Origin: JBEINZ01 sp040377825
GTDB taxonomy: Bacteria > Pseudomonadota > Alphaproteobacteria > Rhizobiales > Ancalomicrobiaceae
Length of the DNA: 6,300 nt
Assembly (NCBI GenBank): GCA_040377825.1
Contig: JBEINZ010000189.1
Span: 1-6,300 of the forward strand
Direction of reading: 5' to 3'
The translations under genes and the position numbers were made by a program. The notes beneath the pieces are model-generated. The model saw nothing but the letters and a program-made list of their open reading frames with translations, was not told the DNA's origin and did no database searches. Position 1 is the first letter of the stretch. Every line of letters starts with the position of its first letter. Of this stretch, positions 1 through 5,206 are shown piece by piece.

Positions 1-187
1 ACATAGTAAACCCGAACAAGTTTTTTTGGATTAATGACGTGTCCAAGCAACGCTGAATTCCACTTAATCCAAAGCAGCCATTACGATTAGCTTCGCACGG
101 TGTGACTTCAACGTTGCCACTATTAGTATTAGCATCGTATACATAGCTGCTTTTAAAACCCGTTACCTGTTGTGAAGTCCGGCGCAT
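1..187 (-). other. A+T-rich region with open partial minus-strand frame
   Basis: This is the left-edge region before azlC. By hand count 1-180 is about 41% G+C, clearly lower than the genes to the right. Reading the minus strand from an ATG at 187-185, one frame stays open for 62 codons to the window edge, right after an in-frame TAG. It encodes a polar peptide with pieces such as GFKSSYVYDANTNSG and CEANRNGCFGLSGIQRC (three Cys). Its codons are mostly purine-first and often end in T or A, as in coding DNA of lower G+C origin. There is no Shine-Dalgarno before the ATG and I recognise no family. It could be the 5' part of a horizontally acquired gene running off the window, a remnant, or a chance open frame in intergenic DNA. 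Confidence 0.3.
114..143 (+). promoter_or_regulatory. Candidate sigma70-type promoter before azlC
   Basis: TTGCCA (114-119) and TATACA (138-143) are separated by 18 bases and resemble the -35 and -10 consensus. A start near 150 would give a leader of about 20 bases to the GTG at 172. The match is by eye in A+T-rich DNA, where such boxes arise by chance. It would also conflict with the region being coding on the other strand. Confidence 0.3.
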
Positions 188-277
188 ATGCTATTTTGTT
201 TGGCATGATGACCAGGAGGCCGTGGCTTTGCCGGTCTCGCGCGCGAAAGCGGCATCGGACTTTGGGAAGCGGTTTTC
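172..277 (+). pseudogene. Out-of-frame 5' part of the azlC-like gene
   Basis: A GTG at 172 opens a frame encoding KSGAYAILFGMMT (to 213). The next bases must be read in another frame to give GFAGLARESGIGLWEAVFM (224-280), which leads into the AzlC body. Together the two pieces look like the first membrane segment of alphaproteobacterial AzlC proteins, which typically read ILF, about four residues, then GF-x-x-LAR. Skipping exactly ten bases (214-223, AGGAGGCCGT) restores that spacing, and the product from GTG 172 would then be 234 residues, the usual length for the family. The GTG has no clear Shine-Dalgarno. This suggests an insertion that broke the gene, although a sequencing error or +1 frameshifting at the AGG-AGG pair is possible. 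The alignment is from memory, not computed. Confidence 0.55.
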
Positions 278-886
278 ATGGCGGCGGCGGTTTGGGCGCT
301 GCCATCCCTGGTGATCATTGCCGGGGCAGCAGCAGCCGGCACGTCCTTGTTGGCGACGACGATCGCGGTCGCCCTATCGTCCGTCCGCTTAATGCCAATG
401 GTTCTGTCGCTGTTGCCGATTTTGCGCACGGACCGCACCAAGCCGATCACGCTCTATGTGCTGGCGCATTTCGTCGCCGTAACGGCCTGGGTCTACGGCA
501 TGACCCATCTTCCGACGTTACCGCGCAATGGGCGCGCGGCGTATTTCGGCGGCTTCGGCCTCGCGCTGATCGCCGGATGCTGCCTTATCGTTGTGGTCAC
601 CTATATCGCGGCGCCGGCGCTGCCTCGCGGCGTCGCGGCTGGCCTTACGTTCCTGACGCCGGTCTATTTTACCCTGTCGCTGTGGACCGCGGCACGGGCG
701 CCATCGGATCGATTTGCGCTGATTTTCGGGATCGTCGCGGCGCCATTCTTCCATGCAATCGAACCTCAATTCGATCTGCTTTGGACGGGTCTCGTTGGTG
801 GGCTACTAGCCTACGGGATCGGAAAGTTCATTAAGCGCCGCCACGCAAGCCCTACCGACAGCCCGTCGCCGGAGGATGTCGATTGA
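278..886 (+). CDS. AzlC-family permease subunit, N-terminus frame-disrupted
   Basis: This is the large subunit of a two-component branched-chain amino acid exporter of the AzlC/YgaZ/BrnF type, in the inner membrane. The open part has 202 residues from ATG 278. It shows several hydrophobic spans: about 8-30; 57-75; 91-112; 120-137; and 147-187. It also has the family-typical VWALPS...SVRLMPMVLSLLPILR segment, and ends with a basic KFIKRR and a short polar tail. Full AzlC proteins run about 230-240 residues. The missing first segment is encoded just upstream but in another frame (172-277), so the natural start is probably GTG 172 and the gene may be inactive. Starting at 278 would lose the first membrane span, and the GGGAAG upstream is a weak ribosome site. 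The stop overlaps the azlD start (TGATG), indicating translational coupling. Family assignment is good; function of this copy is doubtful. Confidence 0.7.
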   Translation: MAAAVWALPSLVIIAGAAAAGTSLLATTIAVALSSVRLMPMVLSLLPILRTDRTKPITLYVLAHFVAVTAWVYGMTHLPTLPRNGRAAYFGGFGLALIAGCCLIVVVTYIAAPALPRGVAAGLTFLTPVYFTLSLWTAARAPSDRFALIFGIVAAPFFHAIEPQFDLLWTGLVGGLLAYGIGKFIKRRHASPTDSPSPEDVD

Positions 887-1245
887 TGACCCTCGATTAT
901 TTCGCGATGGACGAATGGTGGTGGCCGTTCGTTTTCATTCTTATCGCAGGCGTTATGACAAACTACGCGTTCCGCTTCCTCGGCGTAGCCCTGGCCGGCC
1001 GGCTTAAGGATGACAGCGAGGTCTTCGTCATCGTGCGCGCGATTGCGACCGCGCTGGTGGCGGCCGTCGTGTCGCAGCTTTTGTTTTATCCGAGCGGTTC
1101 GCTTGCGCTCGTTCCGTCTTGGCTGCGGCTTTTATCGGTTATAGCGGGTTTTGCCGCGTTTCAGGCTGCACGGCAGAACCTGTTGGTGGGTGTCATTGCT
1201 GCGGAAGTCGTGCTGATTGGCGGCTGGTACGCGCTCGTTTCATGA
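886..1245 (+). CDS. AzlD-family small permease subunit
   Basis: This 119-residue membrane protein is the small partner of AzlC-type branched-chain amino acid exporters (as AzlD, YgaH and BrnE). It has about four hydrophobic spans: FVFILIAGVMTNYAF near residue 15; the segment around 46-60; a span around 75-95 including LRLLSVIAGFAAFQ; and LLVGVIAAEVVLIGGWYAL at the C-terminus. The pattern of a first span followed by RFLGVALAGRL, then FVIVRAIATALVAAVVSQLL with PSGSLA, is typical of AzlD. ATG 886 is preferred: it overlaps the azlC stop by one base, and GGAGG (871-875) lies 10 bases upstream. A TTG at 883 is the alternative. The gene is intact even though its partner's frame is disrupted. It converges on the HIT gene with 13 bases between stops and no clear terminator. 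Substrate is inferred from the family only. Confidence 0.8.
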   Translation: MTLDYFAMDEWWWPFVFILIAGVMTNYAFRFLGVALAGRLKDDSEVFVIVRAIATALVAAVVSQLLFYPSGSLALVPSWLRLLSVIAGFAAFQAARQNLLVGVIAAEVVLIGGWYALVS

Positions 1246-1258
1246 CGCGGCAGGTTTT

Positions 1259-1693
1259 CTACTGCGCTTCCATCAACATTGAGCGAAGCGCCTTTGCCTG
1301 TTCGGCAAGCAGGGCATGATCGGCGAAATCGCGGGGGAGGGGGCGGAGATGATCGCCAGTCTTACGCGGGATCACATGGAAATGAAGGTGAAAAACCTCT
1401 TGACCGCCGGCCGCTTCCGAAAACTGTTGGATCGTAATGCCATCGGCCCCAAAGGCTGACAATGCCGCACGGGCAACCTTCTGCACCGTGGCGGTCACGG
1501 CTGAAAGATCCGACGGCTCGATGTCAATGATCGTCCGGGCGGCTGCCTTCGGAATGACTAAAGCATGCCCGTCGGCCGCCGGCATGATATCCATGAACGC
1601 CATCGTCGTCTCGTCCTCGTAGATCTTATGCGACGGGATCTCGCCGCGCAGGATCTTGGCGAAGACGTTTTGGGACTCATAGGCATCGGGCAT
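1259..1693 (-). CDS. HIT-family nucleotide hydrolase (HinT-like)
   Basis: This is a histidine triad protein. Members are cytoplasmic dimers that hydrolyse purine nucleoside phosphoramidates or related dinucleotides through a nucleotidyl-histidine intermediate. The 144-residue product has the N-terminal NVFAKILRGEIPSHKIYED typical of bacterial HinT. It also has the DIMPAADGHALVIPK core and the signature GQEVFHLHFHVIPR with the triad His102, His104 and His106; His104 is the expected nucleophile. Length is normal. An in-frame ATG at 1708 would add five residues. I prefer ATG 1693 because GGAG (1703-1706) stands nine bases before it and nothing suitable precedes 1708. It is the last gene of the leftward cluster, 71 bases after the DUF482 gene and probably co-transcribed with it. 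The cellular substrate cannot be told from the sequence. Confidence 0.9.
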   Translation of the reverse strand: MPDAYESQNVFAKILRGEIPSHKIYEDETTMAFMDIMPAADGHALVIPKAAARTIIDIEPSDLSAVTATVQKVARAALSAFGADGITIQQFSEAAGGQEVFHLHFHVIPRKTGDHLRPLPRDFADHALLAEQAKALRSMLMEAQ

Positions 1694-1702
1694 TGTGAGC
1701 GT

Positions 1703-1706
1703 CTCC
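1703..1706 (-). promoter_or_regulatory. Ribosome binding site deciding the HIT start
   Basis: GGAG on the minus strand lies nine bases before ATG 1693. It overlaps the alternative ATG at 1708-1706, so it can only serve the internal start. Confidence 0.55.
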
Positions 1707-1764
1707 ATTACGGTTCTGACGATCTAGCTGCCGAGGGCGCGTCGGGTCAATCCGCGCAAGATTG

Positions 1765-3036
1765 TCATATCCCGTCGATTTCCGCGGCTGCGCGATAGGG
1801 CGCGTGTTCGCTCAAGGCTTCCTGGATCATCTCAACCTCGCGTCGCTCATGCGCGAGATATCGATCGACCGCCGCACGGAAGCCCGGATCGACGATGTGA
1901 TGTGCCGAATGCGTGGTCGTCGGCAGGTAGCCGCGCGCCAGTTTGTGCTCGCCCTGCGCGCCCGCTTCGACACGTGAAAGCCCATTGCGGATCGCAAAGT
2001 CGATCGCCTGGTAGTAGCAAACCTCGAAATGCAGGAAAGGCTGCTCTTCTATGGCCCCCCAATAGCGGCCATAGAGTGCATCGGATCCAATCATGTTCAA
2101 CGCGCCGGCAATTGGCTTGCCATGTCGGCTCGCGATAACCAACAACACGCGATCGGCCATTCTTGCTCCAAGGAGGGAAAAAAACACGCGATTGAGATAA
2201 GGCCGGCCCCATTTTCGGCTGCCGGTGTCCATATAGAATCGGTAAAACGCATCCCAATGGGCTTCGGTAATGGATGTCCCCGTCAAAGCCTCAATTGAGA
2301 TACCGTCACTGAGCGCGTCGCGCCGCTCGCGGCGAACCTGCTTGCGCTTGCGGCTTTGGAAGGTTTCGAGAAAATCGTCGAAGTCGCGATAGCCTCGATT
2401 AGGCCAATGGAATTGCTGATCGGTTCGCGCGAGCCAGTGTTCGCCCTCGAAGGCCGCACTATCCTGTGGCACCAGGAAGGTCGCATGCACCGACGAAACG
2501 CCGGCTTGGTGGGCAAGCGCCGCAAGCCCGGTGACGAGGATCCGCCGTGTCTGCGGAGCGTCCGGCCCTGGCCGAACGAGAAGCCGTCGGCCGGTCGCCG
2601 GCGTGAACGGCACCGAGACCTGAAGCTTTGGATAGTAGCGTCCACCCGCGCGCTCATAGGCTTGCGCCCAACCATGGTCGAAGACGTATTCACCTTGACT
2701 ATGGGATTTTGCATAACAGGGAACGATCCCCTTCGGGGTTCCGTTCGCGTCCGCGAGAACGAGGTGCCTCGGCACCCATCCGGTCCGCGCGCTCGCGGAT
2801 CCGGACGCTTCGAGCGCCTCAAGAAAGTCGTAGGAAAGGAAGGGGTTATAGGCCTCCGCTTCATATTCAACACGAAGCGTGGGGCCGCTTGGGCGCAACG
2901 CCCCACTCAAATGCTCCCAACCTGGATTCGCGACCGCGTCCCAGTCCGCCCGGCGGATTTCGGACAGCGAACCGAGAACGGTGATAACCGTGTCGTCCAT
3001 TAACGGGGCTTTGGACGCGTCGACGCGTTTGCTCAT
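1765..3036 (-). CDS. DUF482 / COG3146 FemAB-like acyltransferase
   Basis: This is a member of the DUF482/FemAB_like family (COG3146, often called 'peptidoglycan biosynthesis/recognition protein' or GNAT-family acetyltransferase). The fold is related to aminoacyl- and acyl-transferases, but the reaction is unproven. The 423-residue protein carries the family blocks in order: NPFLSYDFLEALEASGS (64-80), HSQGEYVFDHGWA, a YYPKLQVSVPFTPATGRRLL block, a SRKRKQVRRERR basic stretch, KWGRPYLNRVFF, ALYGRYWGAIEEQPFLHFE, and EAGAQGEHKLARGY (about 357-370). No signal peptide or membrane span is seen, so it is probably cytoplasmic. Residues about 37-62 look longer than I expect between the first Trp-Asp and the NPF block. 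ATG 3036 has GGAG five bases upstream; a second ATG at 3000 has none. It lies upstream of the HIT gene on the same strand. Family call is strong; function is inference. Confidence 0.88.
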   Translation of the reverse strand: MSKRVDASKAPLMDDTVITVLGSLSEIRRADWDAVANPGWEHLSGALRPSGPTLRVEYEAEAYNPFLSYDFLEALEASGSASARTGWVPRHLVLADANGTPKGIVPCYAKSHSQGEYVFDHGWAQAYERAGGRYYPKLQVSVPFTPATGRRLLVRPGPDAPQTRRILVTGLAALAHQAGVSSVHATFLVPQDSAAFEGEHWLARTDQQFHWPNRGYRDFDDFLETFQSRKRKQVRRERRDALSDGISIEALTGTSITEAHWDAFYRFYMDTGSRKWGRPYLNRVFFSLLGARMADRVLLVIASRHGKPIAGALNMIGSDALYGRYWGAIEEQPFLHFEVCYYQAIDFAIRNGLSRVEAGAQGEHKLARGYLPTTTHSAHHIVDPGFRAAVDRYLAHERREVEMIQEALSEHAPYRAAAEIDGI

Positions 3037-3140
3037 GCGATCTCCGACCTACTGCCCGAACGGCGAGCGAGAATAACCCGCGATCGCCCCCGCGCAATGG
3101 TTGGATTCGCCGCAACCGGATCATCCGTTTGCCTGGGCGA
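3037..3140. other. Intergenic region, DUF482 to small secreted protein
   Basis: These 104 bases separate the small secreted protein's stop from the DUF482 start. They contain CGATCG- and CCGCG-rich DNA and a weak CGGA-TGA-TCCG hairpin on the minus strand near 3113-3123. I see no convincing terminator or promoter. Confidence 0.4.
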
Positions 3141-3500
3141 TCACCTGCAGCGACGTTTTAGATACTCATTACCCCAACGGTCGACGCGCACGACCGTCCG
3201 GCAGCGTGGGGCATAAGAATAGTATTGGCGATGCTGATAGGGGCGGTAGACGTGGTGGCGCGATGGGCCGTAGACGTACCGATACCCATAGTGGTGGCGA
3301 TAGCCATAGCCGTAGTTTCCGGCATAGTAGACAACGCCGCCGCGCGAATGAGCGCCTATTGCGCCGCCGATGATGGCACCGGTCACCAAGCCGCCAACAA
3401 AGGCCCCACCGTCGGCTTTTGCGGCCGATGTTCCGCCAACAGTGCCGGACACGAGCATCGCGGTGGCGACTAGGGCTGCGGAAACGCTTTTCGTGAACAT
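3141..3500 (-). CDS. Small secreted glycine-zipper, Tyr/His-rich protein
   Basis: This is a 119-residue exported protein of unknown role. Residues 1-29 are a signal peptide: Lys4, a hydrophobic stretch about 6-23, and an AKA|D cleavage site after Ala29. Next comes a glycine-zipper-like segment (about 31-50, GGAFVGGLVTGAIIGGAIGA) that may insert in or pack against a membrane. A Tyr/His/Arg-rich region with YGYGYRHHYGYRYVYG follows. The C-terminal CRTVVRVDRWGNEYLKRRC places Cys100 and Cys118 in a disulphide-capable unit. Similar 'C-x-VVR-D-x-W-G-N-...-C' tails occur in small secreted proteins of Hyphomicrobiales. ATG 3500 is chosen because GGAGGGG lies directly upstream; the GTG at 3512 would overlap that site. 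It sits between the phosphodiesterase and DUF482 genes on the same strand, with 144 and 104 flanking non-coding bases, so it is probably transcribed on its own. An envelope or outer-membrane role is inference. Confidence 0.75.
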   Translation of the reverse strand: MFTKSVSAALVATAMLVSGTVGGTSAAKADGGAFVGGLVTGAIIGGAIGAHSRGGVVYYAGNYGYGYRHHYGYRYVYGPSRHHVYRPYQHRQYYSYAPRCRTVVRVDRWGNEYLKRRCR

Positions 3501-3503
3501 GGT

Positions 3504-3510
3504 CCCCTCC
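3504..3510 (-). promoter_or_regulatory. Strong ribosome binding site of the small secreted protein
   Basis: GGAGGGG is a near-perfect Shine-Dalgarno; its GGAGG core ends five bases before ATG 3500. It fixes the start and suggests good expression. Confidence 0.75.
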
Positions 3511-3644
3511 ACAAACGGTTTGGGGCCTCGTCAGTGATAGCCCCATTGGAATGAGACATGTTTAGCAAATCGATCTGCACCCGTGCCGAACGCAACGTTC
3601 ATCGGGCATTCATGAGAGCGAAATTGAGGTGGGAGCTCGAGATA

Positions 3645-4400
3645 TCAAGGGTCTGGGTCGAATCCCTCAAACGTAATCTGATCGGCGTAGCGGTCTGAAT
3701 GCGCTCGTTCGGCCGGCGAGCGAACCGTCCAGGTAATGAGCGGCAACCCGAGGACCTTGTGCGCAAAAAGCGGTCCCCATTGCGGTAAGTCCTTGGCATT
3801 GTAGGAAATGAAATGCGGCCGCGTTCGGGGAATATGCAAGAGGTTGCGGAGCCCGAACCGCTCCATGCTTGTGAAGCCGCCATAATAGCGCAGGTCCGAG
3901 GCACGATCGGCAACGATGCCGCGTGGCGTATCCGGCGAAAGTCGCCGAAGCGTGGCGAGAACTTCCGGGTCGAATGACATGAACACCAGGGGTCCGTCGT
4001 AGCCGGCGGCGACGTCCAAGGCGCGCGCCGCAAGGCGCTCATCCGGCCGCCGCGCAAACGCGCTCTTGATCTCCACGACGAGCGGAACGCGGCCCGCCAC
4101 GCTTTCCAGCAGTTCGCGGAACGAAGGAATATGGTCGGCCGTGGCCTTAAAGGTTATGCTCTTCAATTGGGAAAGCGAGCGCGCATCGACCCGGCCGGTC
4201 GCTGTTGTCAGTCTGTCGAGAGTTTCGTCGTGAAAGACAACGGCCTCGCCATCGCCCGTTAACTGAAGGTCGACCTCAATGGCGAAATCGCGCTCGATTG
4301 CCGCGCTGACCGCCGAGAGCGTGTTTTCGATGCAACCAGTTGCGGCATCGTGGAGGCCGCGATGGGCGATCGGGCGGCGCGTGAGAAAGCCGAGATCCAT
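3645..4400 (-). CDS. Glycerophosphodiester phosphodiesterase family protein
   Basis: This is a GDPD-family TIM-barrel enzyme, expected to hydrolyse glycerophosphodiesters to glycerol-3-phosphate and an alcohol using a divalent metal. The 251-residue protein shows AHRG (His13, Arg14), then ENT (25-27), EVDLQLT (Glu42, Asp44 as metal ligands) and FHDETLDRLT (His57 catalytic). It also has VEIKS (Glu110, Lys112) and a late LPLITWTV strand, all in the family order. No signal peptide is seen, so it should be cytoplasmic. ATG 4400 has GGAG seven bases upstream. It follows the ridA stop by 23 bases and is almost certainly in the same transcript. The exact lipid headgroup substrate cannot be read from sequence. 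Length is at the short end of, but within, the bacterial range. Confidence 0.9.
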   Translation of the reverse strand: MDLGFLTRRPIAHRGLHDAATGCIENTLSAVSAAIERDFAIEVDLQLTGDGEAVVFHDETLDRLTTATGRVDARSLSQLKSITFKATADHIPSFRELLESVAGRVPLVVEIKSAFARRPDERLAARALDVAAGYDGPLVFMSFDPEVLATLRRLSPDTPRGIVADRASDLRYYGGFTSMERFGLRNLLHIPRTRPHFISYNAKDLPQWGPLFAHKVLGLPLITWTVRSPAERAHSDRYADQITFEGFDPDP

Positions 4401-4423
4401 CGATCGTCTCCGTTAGAGCCTTG

Positions 4424-4882
4424 TTAGATGATTTCGAAAATGCCTTCCACCTCAACGGCGACGCCGAAGGGGAGGGCGGCGACGCCGACCGCGGAGCGTG
4501 AATGGCGCCCATGATCGCCGAGCACGTCGACGAGGAAATCCGAGGCGCCGTTCACAACCTTCGGCTGATCGCCAAAACCGCTTGCGGAGTTGACGAAGCC
4601 GGTCAGCTTCACCGCGCGCACCTTGTCGAGGTCGCCGACATGCGCCTTCAGTTGCGCAAGCAAGTTTATCGCGCAAAGCCGAGCGGCCGCACGGGCATTA
4701 TCGATATCCATGCCAGCGCCAAGCTGGCCGATAAACTCGATGCCGCTCGGCCCCATGGGGATCTGACCGGAAACGAACAGAAGATTACCTGTCTGCACGA
4801 CCGGGATATAGTTCGCGGCCGGCTTTGCCGGGGTCGGCAAAGTGACGCCAAGTTCGGCGAGGCGCTGTTCGGTTCGGCTCAT
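4424..4882 (-). CDS. RidA-family (YjgF/YER057c/UK114) protein
   Basis: This is a member of the RidA family. Classic members are trimeric enamine/imine deaminases that hydrolyse reactive 2-aminoacrylate released by PLP enzymes. The 152-residue protein has the opening RLAELGVTLP...ANYIPVVQTGNLLFVSGQIP, a central AAARLCAINLLAQLKAHVGDLDKV helix, and the C-terminal RSAVGVAALPFGVAVEVEGIFEI. Arg129, Pro138 and Glu144 match in spacing the active-site Arg, Pro and Glu of E. coli RidA. The length and the 'GVAALPFGVAVEVE' form point to the longer COG0251 subgroup rather than the 128-residue archetype, so deaminase activity is likely but not certain. ATG 4882 is chosen because AGAGG (4889-4893) lies six bases upstream and homology begins there; the frame stays open back to 5020 but is not protein-like. 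It is first in a likely operon with the phosphodiesterase and divergent from eipB. Confidence 0.9.
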   Translation of the reverse strand: MSRTEQRLAELGVTLPTPAKPAANYIPVVQTGNLLFVSGQIPMGPSGIEFIGQLGAGMDIDNARAAARLCAINLLAQLKAHVGDLDKVRAVKLTGFVNSASGFGDQPKVVNGASDFLVDVLGDHGRHSRSAVGVAALPFGVAVEVEGIFEII

Positions 4883-4888
4883 GATTAA

Positions 4889-4893
4889 CCTCT
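4889..4893 (-). promoter_or_regulatory. Ribosome binding site deciding the ridA start
   Basis: AGAGG on the minus strand lies six bases before ATG 4882. It supports this start over in-frame codons further upstream. Confidence 0.6.
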
Positions 4894-4927
4894 GAAATAG
4901 TGTCGAGCGTGCATGGCGGAAATCCGA

Positions 4928-4949
4928 CAGTTTGGCAACTGCCAAGCTG
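4928..4949. promoter_or_regulatory. Hairpin/palindrome in the ridA leader
   Basis: CAGTTTGGCA and TGCCAAGCTG form ten base pairs (one G-T) around a central AC, with a perfect TTGGCA-AC-TGCCAA core. It lies 46-67 bases before the ridA start, where an operator or a 5'-leader hairpin would sit. No poly-T follows it on either strand, so a terminator is unlikely. Confidence 0.4.
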
Positions 4950-4968
4950 AAGTATCGCGAGAGCGGCC

Positions 4969-5074
4969 AGAGCATTTCTCGCTCGGATGGAACCATCCGA
5001 TCGACAAGGACTTGCTCCAAAGCTCAAACCTTGAGCCAGTCACTTTCGTTCGAATCGCTTCGATCCGAACGGGA
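4969..5074. repeat. Paired-palindrome intergenic element
   Basis: Two inverted repeats stand in tandem. The first has outer arms GAGCA (4970-4974) and TGCTC (5013-5017) enclosing perfect 8-base arms TCGGATGG-AA-CCATCCGA (4983-5000). The second reads GTTCG-A-ATCG-CTT-CGAT-C-CGAAC (5048-5070), nine pairs with one mismatch, extendable with wobble pairs to 5044-5074. The AGAGCATTT...TGCTC outline resembles dispersed intergenic palindromes common in Hyphomicrobiales genomes. That identity is from memory; only one copy is in the window. Confidence 0.5.
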
Positions 5075-5123
5075 CAGGCGCGAGCCGCGCACGCGCACTT
5101 GATCGCAACGGCTGGCCGTGGTT

Positions 5124-5152
5124 TTGCCGCATGTCTGTTTGATAGAAAGAAT
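5124..5152 (+). promoter_or_regulatory. Weak promoter candidate for eipB
   Basis: TTGCCG (5124-5129) and AAGAAT (5147-5152), 17 bases apart, each match four of six consensus bases. Transcription would start about 48 bases before the eipB ATG. Found by eye and could be chance. Confidence 0.22.
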
Positions 5153-5165
5153 CTAGCTCCGTTAC

Positions 5166-5178
5166 TGGGCTTCGCCCA
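5166..5178 (+). other. Small hairpin in the eipB leader
   Basis: TGGGC-TTC-GCCCA gives a perfect five-pair stem 29 bases before the eipB start and outside its ribosome site. It may be incidental. Confidence 0.3.
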
Positions 5179-5206
5179 TGCCGACAGATCGAAACGAGGT
5201 CCGCCA

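Larger units (their letters stand above)
4883..5206. other. Divergent ridA/eipB intergenic region, palindrome-rich
   Basis: These 324 bases hold no gene I can support. The plus-strand frame of eipB is open back to 4913, but that stretch lacks protein-like character and a usable ribosome site. The region carries a hairpin next to ridA (4928-4949), a pair of palindromes resembling a dispersed intergenic element (4969-5074), a weak promoter candidate for eipB (5124-5152), and a short hairpin in its leader (5166-5178). Confidence 0.7.

Noticed and set aside
172..834. A 220-residue plus-strand frame continuing in the first frame of azlC
   Set aside because: Only its first dozen or so residues look like AzlC; the rest is the out-of-frame shadow of the membrane protein.
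2283..3003. Long frames on both strands within the DUF482 gene
   Set aside because: The DUF482 reading matches its family along its full length; the others are Arg/Pro-rich shadows typical of G+C-rich DNA.
3588..3600. GAACG-CAA-CGTTC palindrome as a LexA site
   Set aside because: Alphaproteobacterial LexA boxes are GTTC-N7-GTTC direct repeats and Gram-positive ones have different spacing; this has short arms and lies between unrelated genes.
4931..4949. TTGGCA... as a sigma54 promoter
   Set aside because: No GC element lies at the required spacing from the GG on either strand.
4913..5206. Upstream extension of eipB by 98 residues
   Set aside because: It would bury the signal peptide inside the protein, covers palindromic intergenic DNA, and lacks a supporting ribosome site; ATG 5207 has GAGG and a clean leader.
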